Shown here one piece after another: positions 27,702 to 37,000 of a stretch of DNA of 64,000 bases. Position 1 is the first letter of the stretch. Every line of letters starts with the position of its first letter. A program made the translations under genes and the position numbers. Source of the DNA: Rhodopseudomonas_A palustris_F (GTDB lineage Bacteria > Pseudomonadota > Alphaproteobacteria > Rhizobiales > Xanthobacteraceae); contig NC_007925.1 in the NCBI RefSeq assembly GCF_000013745.1, forward strand, positions 3,286,001 to 3,350,000, read 5' to 3'. A model generated the notes under the pieces. It ran no database searches. It was given only the letters and a program-made list of their open reading frames with translations, and had not been told where the DNA came from.

Positions 27702-28413
27702 GATGAGCCTGCCCCAGATAGATCGCTGCGACGCGCTCGTCGGCGACGATTTGTTCGATCGTGCCCTGCGCGAACACCTGGCCGAGATGCAGCACGGTGA
27801 CGCGCTGCGCGACCTGCCGGACGAACGCCATGTCGTGCTCGACCGCGAGCACCGTCATGCCCTCGGCATTGAGCCGTTGCACCATCTGGCCGGTTTGAAA
27901 GGTCTCTTCCGGCGACATGCCGGCGGTCGGTTCGTCCAGCAGCAACATCCGCGGCTTCAGGCTGATCGCCATGCCGATCTCCAGCCACTGCTTCTGGCCG
28001 TGGCTGAGATTGCCCGCGGTCTGCTTCTGCTCGGCCTCAAGGCCGAGAAACGCCAACAGCCGGTCGATCTCGTGATTGAGCTCGGCGCCGCGGTGGGTGC
28101 GTTGCAGGGCGATCTCCAGATTCTGCCGGACCGCGAGGCCCTTGAAGATGCCCGGCACCTGGAATTTCACCGACATCCCGCGCCCGATCCGGGCGAACGG
28201 CTTCAGGGCGGTGATGTCTTCACCCGCGAAATGGATCTCGCCCGAGCCCGGCCGGTACTCGCCGAGGATCAGCCGAAACAGCGTGCTCTTGCCGGCGCCG
28301 TTCGGCCCGATCAGGCAATGGATCTCGCCGGGCTCGAAGGCGAGATTGACCGAGTTGGTGACGTGCAGACCGCCAAAATGCTTGTTCAGATCGTGGAGCT
28401 CGAGAAGCGCCAT
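27694..28413 (-). CDS. urtD: ABC transporter ATPase, UrtD/LivG type
   Basis: A 239-residue ATPase: Walker A GPNGAGKST, signature LSHGQKQWLEIGMA, Walker B MLLLDEPTAGMSPEET and switch VEHDM. The SHGQKQWLEIGM form of the signature is characteristic of UrtD. It heterodimerises with the next ATPase. The ATG overlaps the stop of the permease gene by one base (TGATG). Confidence 0.9.
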   Translation of the reverse strand: MALLELHDLNKHFGGLHVTNSVNLAFEPGEIHCLIGPNGAGKSTLFRLILGEYRPGSGEIHFAGEDITALKPFARIGRGMSVKFQVPGIFKGLAVRQNLEIALQRTHRGAELNHEIDRLLAFLGLEAEQKQTAGNLSHGQKQWLEIGMAISLKPRMLLLDEPTAGMSPEETFQTGQMVQRLNAEGMTVLAVEHDMAFVRQVAQRVTVLHLGQVFAQGTIEQIVADERVAAIYLGQAHHA

Positions 28414-29492
28414 CAGTTCCGCTCCCGCTTGCTGCGCGAGACCAGTCCCGCAATCCAGTTCATCGCGCCCAGCACCAGGCCGTTCGGCGCGATCAGCACC
28501 GTCAGCAGCAACAGCACGCCCATCACCACCAGCGCATACTGGCTGCCGTAGATCGTCAGCGCCTGAAAGCCGGCCAGCACCAGCAGCGTGCCGATCACCG
28601 TCGAGGTCAGGTCGCTGCGACCGCCGACCGCAACCCAGATCAACGGCAACGCCGCCGAGGTCATGCCCATGCTGGACGGCGTGATGTATTGCCCCCAGGC
28701 GGTGTAGAGCACGCCCGACATCCCGGCGAGCGCCGCCCCGATCACGAAGTTGATGAGCTGAAACTTGCGGATGTCGTAGCCCAGCATCTCGGCGCGCTGC
28801 GGGTTCTCACGGATCGCCACGATGACGTTGCCGAACGACGAGTTCACCAGAATGCGCAAGCCGAGATAGACCACAATGACCAGGCCCAGCACGAAGTAGT
28901 ACAGTCCGACATCGGCAAACAGCACGATCGGTCCGTCGAACCACGGGATGGTGAGCGGCGGCATCCCGCTCATGCCGTTGAAGCCGTTCAGCCGCGCGCT
29001 GCCGATCCGCCATTCCGGCCCGGCGGTCTGCGCCATGAAGCGTTCCAGCATCAGGGTGACCGCAAGGGTGACGATGCCGAGGAACACGCCCTCGATGCGC
29101 CCGAAGAACATGAAGTAACCGAGCAGCACCGCCACCAACGCGGCAACGCCGATCGCCAGCAGCATCGCGACCAGCGTCAGCCCATAGGCCGAGCCGAAAT
29201 TGATCGTCAGAATGCCGTAGGAGTAGCCGGCGATGCCGAAGAACGCGGTTTGGCCGAACGACAACGCGCCGCCGTATCCCCAGATCAGACACAGGCTCAG
29301 CGCGATGAACACCCAGACGAAGAAGTACACCGTGTTGCCCACCGTGTAGCCGTCGCTGATCAGCGGATAGGCCAGCGCCGACAGCAACACGACGCCGAAC
29401 AGCGACCAGAACGCCGGCCCTCGCCCCACCGTCTGCGGGCCCTCGAGGCGTCGAAACAAGGACATCAAACCACTCACCGTCGTCTTCCTCAT
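28413..29492 (-). CDS. urtC: ABC transporter permease, UrtC/LivM type
   Basis: A 359-residue inner-membrane permease with about ten hydrophobic segments. It has the LivM-family signature LCLIWGYGGALSFGQTAFFGIAGY and the cytoplasmic coupling block IRENPQRAEMLGYD. The ATG at 29492 overlaps the stop of the upstream permease gene (ATGA), so translation is coupled. The frame is open further upstream but that is inside the previous gene. Confidence 0.9.
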   Translation of the reverse strand: MRKTTVSGLMSLFRRLEGPQTVGRGPAFWSLFGVVLLSALAYPLISDGYTVGNTVYFFVWVFIALSLCLIWGYGGALSFGQTAFFGIAGYSYGILTINFGSAYGLTLVAMLLAIGVAALVAVLLGYFMFFGRIEGVFLGIVTLAVTLMLERFMAQTAGPEWRIGSARLNGFNGMSGMPPLTIPWFDGPIVLFADVGLYYFVLGLVIVVYLGLRILVNSSFGNVIVAIRENPQRAEMLGYDIRKFQLINFVIGAALAGMSGVLYTAWGQYITPSSMGMTSAALPLIWVAVGGRSDLTSTVIGTLLVLAGFQALTIYGSQYALVVMGVLLLLTVLIAPNGLVLGAMNWIAGLVSRSKRERN

Positions 29493-30361
29493 GTCCGTTC
29501 GCGCAACAGAAATCCGGAGATGCCCTTCGGCAGCACGCGGACCACGACGATGACGGCGATCAGCAAGCCGATCTGGCCAAACAGCTGCCCCTGCCAGGAG
29601 GTCATCACCGATTTCACCACGGCGAGCACTGCGGCTGCGGGTGCTGTGCCGAGGAAGACGTCGGCGCCGCCGATCACCACGGTGACGAAGGCCTCCATCA
29701 GGAAGGTGGCTCCCATCGTCGGCACCAGCGTCATGGTCGGCGCGTAAAGCCCGCCGGCGAGGCCCGCGAGGCCCGCACCGCAGGCGAAGGTCAAGCTGTA
29801 GATCCAACGGGTATCGACGCCGAGCGCGTTGGCCATGTGCGGCACCTGAATGGTGGCGCGCGCCTTGACGCCGAACGATGTCCAATTGAACAAGGCGTAC
29901 AGCCCGCCCAAGACGCCGAGCGCCGATGCGAACAGCACGATCCGGTAGATCGAATAGGAGTAGGCCCCGACCTGAAACGAGCCGAACGGCGTGCCGACGC
30001 CGCCCATCGTCGATCCGATCGCGATCAGCGTGCCCTGCGTCGCGATCAGGCTGATCCCCCAGGTCGCCACGATGGTGTCGAGCGGGCGCTCATAGAGGTG
30101 ACGCACCACGACGAACTCGACCAGCATGCCGACCAGCGCCGAAACCAGCGCCCCGGCGACGATCCCCAGCGGCAGCGGCAGCCCCGCATGCACGGTGGCA
30201 GCCGTGACATAGGCCCCGCACATGATGAACTCGCCATGCGCGAGGTTGATCACGCCCATCATGCCGAAGATCACCGCAAGCCCGCAGGCCGACAGCACCA
30301 GGAACGCGAAAGCGTCCCCGAATTGAAACAGCGCAGAGAAGGCCAGCGTCGTGATGTCCAT
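29489..30361 (-). CDS. urtB: ABC transporter permease, UrtB/LivH type
   Basis: A 290-residue permease with eight to nine membrane segments and the LivH-family block GVINLAHGEFIMCGAYV. A coupling region contains the segment VDTRWIYSLTFACGAGLAGLAGGLYAP. The start is taken at the ATG at 30361, where family members begin; the frame is open a further 62 codons but that stretch is low-quality coding sequence. About 100 bases separate it from the binding-protein gene, including a stable hairpin. Confidence 0.88.
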   Translation of the reverse strand: MDITTLAFSALFQFGDAFAFLVLSACGLAVIFGMMGVINLAHGEFIMCGAYVTAATVHAGLPLPLGIVAGALVSALVGMLVEFVVVRHLYERPLDTIVATWGISLIATQGTLIAIGSTMGGVGTPFGSFQVGAYSYSIYRIVLFASALGVLGGLYALFNWTSFGVKARATIQVPHMANALGVDTRWIYSLTFACGAGLAGLAGGLYAPTMTLVPTMGATFLMEAFVTVVIGGADVFLGTAPAAAVLAVVKSVMTSWQGQLFGQIGLLIAVIVVVRVLPKGISGFLLRERT

Positions 30362-30391
30362 GTCGGATCCAGCATCGTGTCGTTTGAGAAC

Positions 30392-30410
30392 ACCGCAGCG
30401 GCGCTGCGGT
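30392..30410 (-). other. Hairpin between binding-protein and permease genes
   Basis: ACCGCAGC pairs with GCTGCGGT around a three-base loop, with no T run. Such stems between a binding-protein gene and its permease often protect the upstream message and so raise binding-protein expression. That role is inferred. Confidence 0.4.
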
Positions 30411-30462
30411 CGCCACGGCCGCCCCGGAGGTGCGGTGCACCCCCGGAGCGTCGCGTCGTCGG

Positions 30463-31701
30463 TTACGGCTTCGGCGGCGGATTCGACGGCGTGTACTGCG
30501 CCGTCGGATCCTTCTTGGTCAGGTCGCACCCGGCGTCGCCGAGCCAATACGGCTTGATGCCCTCCCAGACCTTCGGAAAGGTGATGGAATGATCGGCGCC
30601 GACCTTGGCCAGATAGATGGTGTGCGACATGTGTTGGCTCTTCGGGTCGATGCAGACCTTGCCTTCAGGCGCGTCCATGCAGACGTCGCCTTGCGCGATC
30701 ACCTTGCGGATGTCGTCGCGCTTGGTCGACTTCGCCCGCTCGACCATTTGCTTGTACAGATAGACCGCGAGATAGGAGTTCTCGGCTTCTTGATTGACAT
30801 AGGGCTCGTTGGGGAATTTGGCCTTGAACTTTGCCAGGAACGCCTTGGCCGTCGGGGAGTCGATCTCCTCGATGTAGTTGGTGGTGACGTACATGTCCTT
30901 CAGGCTTGGCGCCTTGAAGCGCTTGTGCTCGTAGCCCTGGCCGACATTGACCGACGACGCCATCGGCAGGTTGACGTTGGCCGAGGCCGCCTGCTCGTAG
31001 TACGAGGCTTGCGCGGTGCCTACCAGCAGCGTCACCACGAAATCCGGCTTGGCTTTCTGGATATTCTGGATGCTCTGCGAAAATTGCGAGACGCCGAGCG
31101 GGATGAATTCCTCGCCGACCATTTCGCCGCCGTTTTCCTTGACGATTTTGCGGACCCACTCGGCCGAGATTTGACCGAAATTATAGTCGGCGGCGAGCGT
31201 GTAGACCTTCTTGCCGTAGGCCTGCATCATGTAGGGGATCAGCGTCGAGAATTGCTGCTCCGGGACCGCGCCGGTGACGATCATATGTCCGTCGCAGACG
31301 CCACCCTCATACTGGTTGTTGTAGAAGGCAAAGCCGTTGAGCTGATCGACGATCGGGCGATAGGCTTCGCGCGATGCCGAGGAGAATCCCGCGAACACCA
31401 CGTCGGCCTTGTCGCGCTGCAGCACGCGCCGCATGAATTCCTGGTAGCGCGTATTGTCCGACTGCGTGTCGTAGATCACCAGTTCGAGCGGACGGCCCAT
31501 GATGCCGCCGGACTTGTTGATCTCCTCCGCGGCGAGCTGAATCGCGTGCACCTTTCCGATCGTTGCCACCGCGAAGTCGCCGGATTGATCTTCCAGCACG
31601 CCGAGCTTGATCGGCGTCTCCGCGAAGGCCATATTTGAGGCGAGGACAAGCGTCCCCGCGAGGACTGCGGCATGCAGTCCCCGAACTACAGTTCGGTTCA
31701 T
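30463..31701 (-). CDS. urtA: Periplasmic urea/short-chain amide-binding protein, UrtA type
   Basis: A 412-residue substrate-binding protein with a signal peptide ending NMAFAE at about residue 28. It is of the type I periplasmic-binding fold in the UrtA/AmiC branch: IKLGVLEDQSGDFA, AAEEINKSGGIMGRPLELVIYDTQSDNTRYQEF, YNFGQISAEWVRKIVKENGGE and YLAVYLYKQMVERA. It captures ligand for the UrtBCDE-like transporter. It starts nine bases after amiR ends. The ligand (formamide, acetamide or urea) is not decided by sequence; neighbours favour short amides. Confidence 0.88.
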   Translation of the reverse strand: MNRTVVRGLHAAVLAGTLVLASNMAFAETPIKLGVLEDQSGDFAVATIGKVHAIQLAAEEINKSGGIMGRPLELVIYDTQSDNTRYQEFMRRVLQRDKADVVFAGFSSASREAYRPIVDQLNGFAFYNNQYEGGVCDGHMIVTGAVPEQQFSTLIPYMMQAYGKKVYTLAADYNFGQISAEWVRKIVKENGGEMVGEEFIPLGVSQFSQSIQNIQKAKPDFVVTLLVGTAQASYYEQAASANVNLPMASSVNVGQGYEHKRFKAPSLKDMYVTTNYIEEIDSPTAKAFLAKFKAKFPNEPYVNQEAENSYLAVYLYKQMVERAKSTKRDDIRKVIAQGDVCMDAPEGKVCIDPKSQHMSHTIYLAKVGADHSITFPKVWEGIKPYWLGDAGCDLTKKDPTAQYTPSNPPPKP

Positions 31702-31710
31702 GTGTATCTC

Positions 31711-32376
31711 CTAGATCGCTCGTTGATGTCCACGCTGCAGCGGCGGAGCGCCGATGCGGTCGGTGTCGTCGGGCGGCTTGGCCCGTCTGCTCAGCAGGTT
31801 CTCGCAATAGAGTTCCAGGTACTGCCTCGCGCCCATACTCTCCCGCCTCAGCTGCGCGTAGGCGCCGTCCTCATCGAGGCCGGTGTCGCGCATCCGCTGG
31901 ACCACCGCGCGCAGCACCGCGCGGCGTCCGCGCCGGCGTTCTTCAAGCGACTGCACGCGCTCGTGCATCTCGCTGCGCAGGAGAAACTGGTTGATGCCCA
32001 TAAACAGCGAGGTGTAGACCGCGCCGCCATGCACCGGCTTGCGAAGAAACGACGTGGCCCCGAGATTGACCAGCGCCTTGAGCCGGCTCGGCGCCTCGAC
32101 CCCGACCAGACCGATCACCGGCACCGGCGGCAACCGCGAGGCCGGGTTCACCTCGATCGCGACGGCGTCGCCGAGATCGCCATCGATGAACAGGATGTCG
32201 CGATCCGCCTGCAATGCGGCGAAATCGATCTGCGCGTGGCCGTCGACGATGCTTGGATAGTGGCAGGACACCCCGAGCTTGGTGAGCGTGGTTTCCAACG
32301 CACATTCTCTGCTCGAGCGCTCCATCACCACCAGCGCGCGGCCGCCCTTGAAATTCTGCAGAAGCTGCAAAGTCAT
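31711..32376 (-). CDS. amiR: AmiR-like ANTAR-domain RNA-binding antiterminator
   Basis: A 221-residue protein. Residues 10-125 form a receiver-like fold (ILFIDGDLG, VIGLVGVEAPSRLKALVNLGATSFLRKPV) without the usual N-terminal acidic pair, so it is a pseudo-receiver. A coiled coil follows (about 140-155), then an ANTAR domain (about 150-200, VLRAVVQRMRDTGLDEDGAYAQLRRESM). ANTAR proteins bind paired hairpins in leader RNA and block a terminator. In Pseudomonas, AmiR does this for the amidase operon and is held inactive by AmiC until amide binds. It lies two bases after amiC. A matching leader terminator is present upstream of amiC. The C-terminal tail of about 20 residues is unconserved. Confidence 0.88.
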   Translation of the reverse strand: MTLQLLQNFKGGRALVVMERSSRECALETTLTKLGVSCHYPSIVDGHAQIDFAALQADRDILFIDGDLGDAVAIEVNPASRLPPVPVIGLVGVEAPSRLKALVNLGATSFLRKPVHGGAVYTSLFMGINQFLLRSEMHERVQSLEERRRGRRAVLRAVVQRMRDTGLDEDGAYAQLRRESMGARQYLELYCENLLSRRAKPPDDTDRIGAPPLQRGHQRAI

Positions 32377-32378
32377 GC

Positions 32379-33533
32379 CTACACCACCCTCAATAGCGGA
32401 GATCGCATCGCGGTCGCGAACCGCGGCGAGGTCTGGACGAGATAGGGATCGGGAGCAATCGGCTGCTGGGCTTCGAGCAGCACGTCGAACTGTCCGTCGG
32501 CCGTCGAGCGGCCGATCCGCGGCGTCAACCAGGCATGATAGGTCTGCGGATCGATACGGACCTCGCCCTGCGGCGCAGCCAACCGTTGATTGGCCACCGC
32601 GGCGCGCACAGCGCGGGCCTCGTCGGTTCCGGCCTGCTGCAACGCCGCCGCGAGCAGCTTGACCGCGATATAGGAGGATTCGGCGTCGGCCGACGAGGCC
32701 GGCCCCTGCGGAAACGCCGCGGCATAGGCGCGACGGAAGACGGCATTCGCCACGCCGCCGACCGAGGAGAAGTACACGCTCGAGGAGAGATGGCCATCGA
32801 CTGCATCTTCGCCGATTTCGGCGAGCTCCGGCTCCGACAGCGTGCAGGAAGCGACCGGGATCGTAGCGACCTGATCGATGCCGCGGGCGCGACAGGCGCG
32901 GCGCAGCGCGCGGAAGAACGAATAGGCGCTACTGCCGATCAGATTGTTGAAGACGAAATCCGGCCGCTGGTCGACAATCGCTTCGACCACGCGATCGACG
33001 TCGGTGTCGCCGACCGGCAAATAGCGTTCGGCGATCACGCTGCCGCCCCGCGCCATCAGCGCTTCCCGGAAGATTCGGTTGTTCTCCCAAGCCCAAATGT
33101 AATTGGAGCCGATACAGAACGCGGTCTTGCCGACACGCGCGACGAGATAGTCCACCAGCGGCAACACGTGCTGGTTCGGCGCTGCACCGGTGTAGATGAC
33201 GTTGTCCGAACTCTCGAACCCTTCATAGTGCGATGGATACCATAGCAATCCATCGCACTTCTCGAAGCACGGGATCACCTCCTTGCGGCTCGACGATGTA
33301 TAGCAGCCGACCACGTGGCGCACTCCTGACGACAGCAGTTCCAGGCTGAGCGCGCGGTAGCGCGCCAGATCGCCGGCTGGATCGACGATCACCGGCTCCA
33401 GCAGCGGCGCCCCGCCCGCAGCGGCAATCTCTTGGAAAGCAAGCGTCGCGCCATTGAGCATCGAACGCGCGACGGCGCCGTAGGAGCCCGTCGTCGATAG
33501 CATCACGCCGATCCGATACGTCTTTCGTAGCAT
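32379..33533 (-). CDS. amiC: AmiC-like cytoplasmic amide sensor
   Basis: A 384-residue protein of the type I binding fold with no signal peptide, starting MLRKTYRIGVMLSTTGSYG. It is therefore cytoplasmic, as AmiC is. Blocks include VRHVVGCYTSSSRKEVIPCFEKCDGLLWYPSHYEGFE, GSNYIWAWENNRIFREALMARGG and DAESSYIAVKLLAAAL, all close to AmiC of Pseudomonas. It should bind a short amide and release AmiR. The ATG follows only about ten bases after the T run of a strong terminator, so the gene is itself the first target of the antitermination. Confident on family; ligand inferred from the operon. Confidence 0.87.
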   Translation of the reverse strand: MLRKTYRIGVMLSTTGSYGAVARSMLNGATLAFQEIAAAGGAPLLEPVIVDPAGDLARYRALSLELLSSGVRHVVGCYTSSSRKEVIPCFEKCDGLLWYPSHYEGFESSDNVIYTGAAPNQHVLPLVDYLVARVGKTAFCIGSNYIWAWENNRIFREALMARGGSVIAERYLPVGDTDVDRVVEAIVDQRPDFVFNNLIGSSAYSFFRALRRACRARGIDQVATIPVASCTLSEPELAEIGEDAVDGHLSSSVYFSSVGGVANAVFRRAYAAAFPQGPASSADAESSYIAVKLLAAALQQAGTDEARAVRAAVANQRLAAPQGEVRIDPQTYHAWLTPRIGRSTADGQFDVLLEAQQPIAPDPYLVQTSPRFATAMRSPLLRVV

Positions 33534-33543
33534 CGCTCAATCC

Positions 33544-33583
33544 AAAAAAAAGCGCCCGCCGGCCGTGAGGCCGTGGGCGCTTT
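33544..33583 (-). terminator. Leader terminator directly before amiC (antitermination target)
   Basis: On the minus strand the RNA reads AAAGCGCCC, an inner CGGCC/GGCCG stem with a TCAC loop, then GGGCGC and eight Ts. It is a strong intrinsic terminator whose T run ends about ten bases before the amiC ATG. Because it precedes the first gene of the operon, readthrough must be controlled. The upstream strand GGTGGCG can alternatively pair with CGCCCACG, which would break the terminator stem. Confidence 0.85.
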
Positions 33584-33597
33584 CGCCACCAACCAAA

Positions 33598-33613
33598 CGC
33601 GCTCGACAGCGCG
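33598..33613 (-). promoter_or_regulatory. Leader hairpin with six-base loop (proximal), candidate AmiR site
   Basis: CGCGC and GCGCG close a loop TGTCGA in the leader RNA, 14 bases before the terminator stem. ANTAR proteins recognise two tandem hairpins with six-base loops. This loop lacks the A1/G4 bases reported as consensus, so assignment is tentative. Confidence 0.45.
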
Positions 33614-33644
33614 GTGTTGGAAATCGTTGTGTGTCGCTCGTCTC

Positions 33645-33660
33645 TGGGCTCATTTGCCCA
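33645..33660 (-). promoter_or_regulatory. Leader hairpin with six-base loop (distal), candidate AmiR site
   Basis: TGGGC and GCCCA close a loop AAATGA, 31 bases upstream of the second six-base-loop hairpin. It has A at loop position 1 but not G at position 4. With the proximal hairpin and the terminator it forms the expected three-part layout of an ANTAR-controlled leader. Confidence 0.45.
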
Positions 33661-34042
33661 ACGCATGGTTGATACGGTCTTCGAGATCTTATCTCCAGTC
33701 AAGCGCATTGATGCGGCGACAGCTGCCGCAATTGGTGCCTTCGTGCAGAAAATTTACGCACCTGGCGAGCCTCCGGCCTCGCGTAGCCAGGACGGCATGG
33801 GCCGGCGCGCGCGACCGCCACCACGTCGGGCCATCGTATCGGCCTCTTCGGACCGAGGAATCGCGCCGCTTCGCGGGGCGCAAATGCGTGGCCGAAGACC
33901 GGCGTTGGGATCGGAGCCCGCGGTCTTACTGACGCGACGGGCCGTGCGCAGACCCGATCGTACTCGATGATCCGATTGATAATTCGTGCTACCCGGAGAT
34001 GGGCCGAACGCTCGAGCGTCCGCTCGCGGATCGCCGCCGTCG

Positions 34043-37000
34043 TCATGCTCCCCTCTGCGTTCGGCCACGGAACAGCTTTGCAATCCAGCACGACAGATCG
34101 TCCATGATCGTGAAGAACGCCGGAACGTAAACCAGGCTCAGGATCGTCGAACTGAACAGGCCGCCGATCACCGCGATGGCCATCGGGGCGCGCCGTTCGG
34201 CATCGGCTCCCATGCCAAACGCGATCGGCAGCATCCCGGCGCTCATGGCGACGGTGGTCATCACGATCGGCCGCGCGCGTTTGCGCGCCGCGTCCAGCAG
34301 AGCCTGCACGCGATCCACGCCGCCATCACGTTGCGCGACGATGGCGTATTCGACGAGCAGGATCGAATTCTTCGCAGCGATCCCCATCAGCATCAGCAGT
34401 CCGATCAGCACCGGCAACGAAATCGAGGTACTCGTCAGCAGCAGCAGGCCGAGCGCGCCGCCGAGCGACAACGGCAGTGCGGTCAGGATCGTGACGGGCT
34501 GCACGAAGCCATTGAACAACAGCGCGAGCACCACGAACAACAGAACGACCGCCGAGCTGATCGCGAGTTTGAAGCCGTCGAACAGTTCGCGCATTCGTTC
34601 GGAGTCACCCTCCGGCTTGTAGACGATCCCGGCCGGCAATCGTCTGATCAGCGGAAGGTTGGCGACAACGCTCTCGGCCTCGCCGACCGTGAGCCCGCTC
34701 AGCGCCGCTTCGACGGTTTCGCTGCGAGTTCGATCGGTCCGTTCGATCTGCACAGGGCCGGATCCGAAGCTGATGTCGGCCACCGACGCCAATGCCACCG
34801 GGCGTTCGAAGGCCGGGACTTGCAGCAGAGATAGGCGCGACAAGTCGCTGCGCGCGGCCTCGTTCAGCAGCACCCGGATCGGGATCTGTCGGGTGTCCAG
34901 GCTGAACTTCGACAGATTCTGCTCGATGTCGCCAACGGTGGCGATCGTCACGGTTTTGGCGATCGCGGCCGTGGTCACGCCGAACAGTGCCGCCTTGTCC
35001 TGTTTGGGCAGAATATGTAGCTCGGGCCTCGCCGAGCTGCTCGCTACGCGCGCCCGATGGAATCCCGGCAGCGTCCGCATCTCCTGTGCCAATCGCCTGG
35101 CTGCGTCGGCGAGCGTCGCGGAGTCGTCGCCGAGCAGCGCGACCTGGATTTTCGCGCCCGATGATCCGTCCTCGCCAAGCTGGATCCGGAGGCCGGGAAT
35201 GGACGCCAGTTGCCGCCCGATCGAAGTCTCGAATGCCTGTTGCGACAGCGCGCGTTCGGCGCGCGGCACGAGGTTGATCGTAACGGTCGCGCGTCGCACG
35301 TCGCCGACCGAGGTCGACAGATCGCCTGGGCCGGACATCGTGGAGGTTTCGGTGCCGAGCGCCGCGTAGACCGACGCCACCTCAGGCCGCGCCATCAGCA
35401 GCCGCGTGGCGCGTTGTGTCGCGGCGTCGGTGTCCTGCAGCGGCGTGCCTGGCGCCAGTTCGAGGATGACAACCGACCGGCCGCGGTCAGCCGCAGGCAT
35501 GAAGTCTGCGGGGAGCGACGGAACCAGCGCAAGTGAGGCGACGAAGAACACCACGCCTGCGCCAATCGTGATCCAGCGATGGCGCAGCGTCCAGGCTAAT
35601 ATCGACGTGTAGCGCCGAACCCATGCCGGCTCGCCATGCTCGCTGTGGTTAGCCTTCAGCAGAAACGCCGCCATCAAAGGCGTCAGCAGCCGCGCAACAA
35701 TCAGCGAGAAGAACACCGACGTGCAGACGGCGATCGAGAACGCTTTGAAGAATTGACCGGGAATGCCGGGCATCAACCCGACCGGCGCGAACACCACGAT
35801 GATCGCGAACGTCGTCGCCACCACCGCGAGACCGATTTCATCGGCCGCATCGATGGCGGCGTCGTAGACGCGTTTTCCGGATTGCCGAACATGTCGAACG
35901 ATGTTCTCGATTTCCACGATCGCGTCGTCGACGAGGATGCCGACGACCAGGGCGATCGCGAGCAGCGTGATGTTGTTCAGCGACTGGTTCAGCGCAGCCA
36001 TCACGGCGAAGGTCGGGATCAGCGACAACGGCAGCGCCGCGCATGAAATCAGCGTCGCGCGGATGTCGCGCAGGAACAGCCAGACGACGAGAACCGCCAG
36101 CAAGCCGCCCAGCCATAGCGCCTCGATCGCGGCGTCGTAACCCTCGACCACGGCGTCGGTCGACGAGGTGACCTCGAGGATGCGGACGCCGGGATGAGCT
36201 GCGGTGAATTCCGCCATCCGCTTGCGAACGTCGCGGGTCACCGCGAACTCGCCGGAGCCGACGGCGCGATAGACATTGAAGCCGACGACCTCGCGGTTGT
36301 TGAGCCTCGCCCTCTGGCGAGGCTCCGCCCAGGATCGCTCGACGCTGCCGAGCTCGGAGAGCTTGACGCTGCGTCCGTCGCTGAAGGCGATGCGCAGATC
36401 CTCGAGCCGCCCGACGTCCGCGACGCTTCCGAGCGCGCGGATCGCCTGTTCCATTCCGCCCAGCGCCGCGCGGCCGCCCGGCTCGGTGATGGTCTGCGCC
36501 CTGACTTGGTCGGAAACCTCGACGGCCGTCAGGCCGAGCCCCATCAACCGATCGGGGTCGAGCTTGATCGTGATCTCGGCGTCGACGCCGCCGGATCGCG
36601 AAATCCGTGCCACGCCGGGCACCGCGAGCGCGGCCTTGGCGACGTCGTTGTCGATCAGCCAGCTCAGATCGTCGGGGGCCATACCCGGCGCATCGACCAC
36701 GAAAGTGAGGATGGCCTGCCCGGTGGCGTCGACACGGCGGATCATCGGATCGAGCGCCGCCTGCGGCAGCTTCGATCGAATCGACACGACGGCATCGCGA
36801 ACGTCGTTGCTGGCACGGTCGATGTCGGTGCCGATCGCAAACTCGACCATCGTCATCGACAGGCCTTCGTTGATGGTCGAGCGAACGTGGTCGACGGCGC
36901 CCAATCCCGCAACACTGTCTTCGATGAATCGCGTGATCTGGGTTTCGATCTCCGTCGGCGCGGCTCCGGCCCAGCGGACGGTGACGGTCACGGTGGGGAT

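Larger units (their letters stand above)
33534..34042. other. Leader and promoter region of the amide operon
   Basis: About 510 bases without a credible gene between amiC and the end of the RND pump gene. The amiC-proximal 130 bases hold two hairpins and a terminator, so transcription probably starts beyond 33660. No convincing -35/-10 or -24/-12 pair was found. Confidence 0.55.

Noticed and set aside
30362..30547. Extended N-termini for the UrtB-like permease
   Set aside because: The family start MDITTLAF at 30361 fits a membrane protein; the extension is Arg/Pro-rich and contains an intercistronic hairpin.
33722..33745. A sigma-54-like GGCAC...TTGC sequence (minus strand) upstream of amiC
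   Set aside because: The GG and GC elements are 8 bases apart instead of the required 10.
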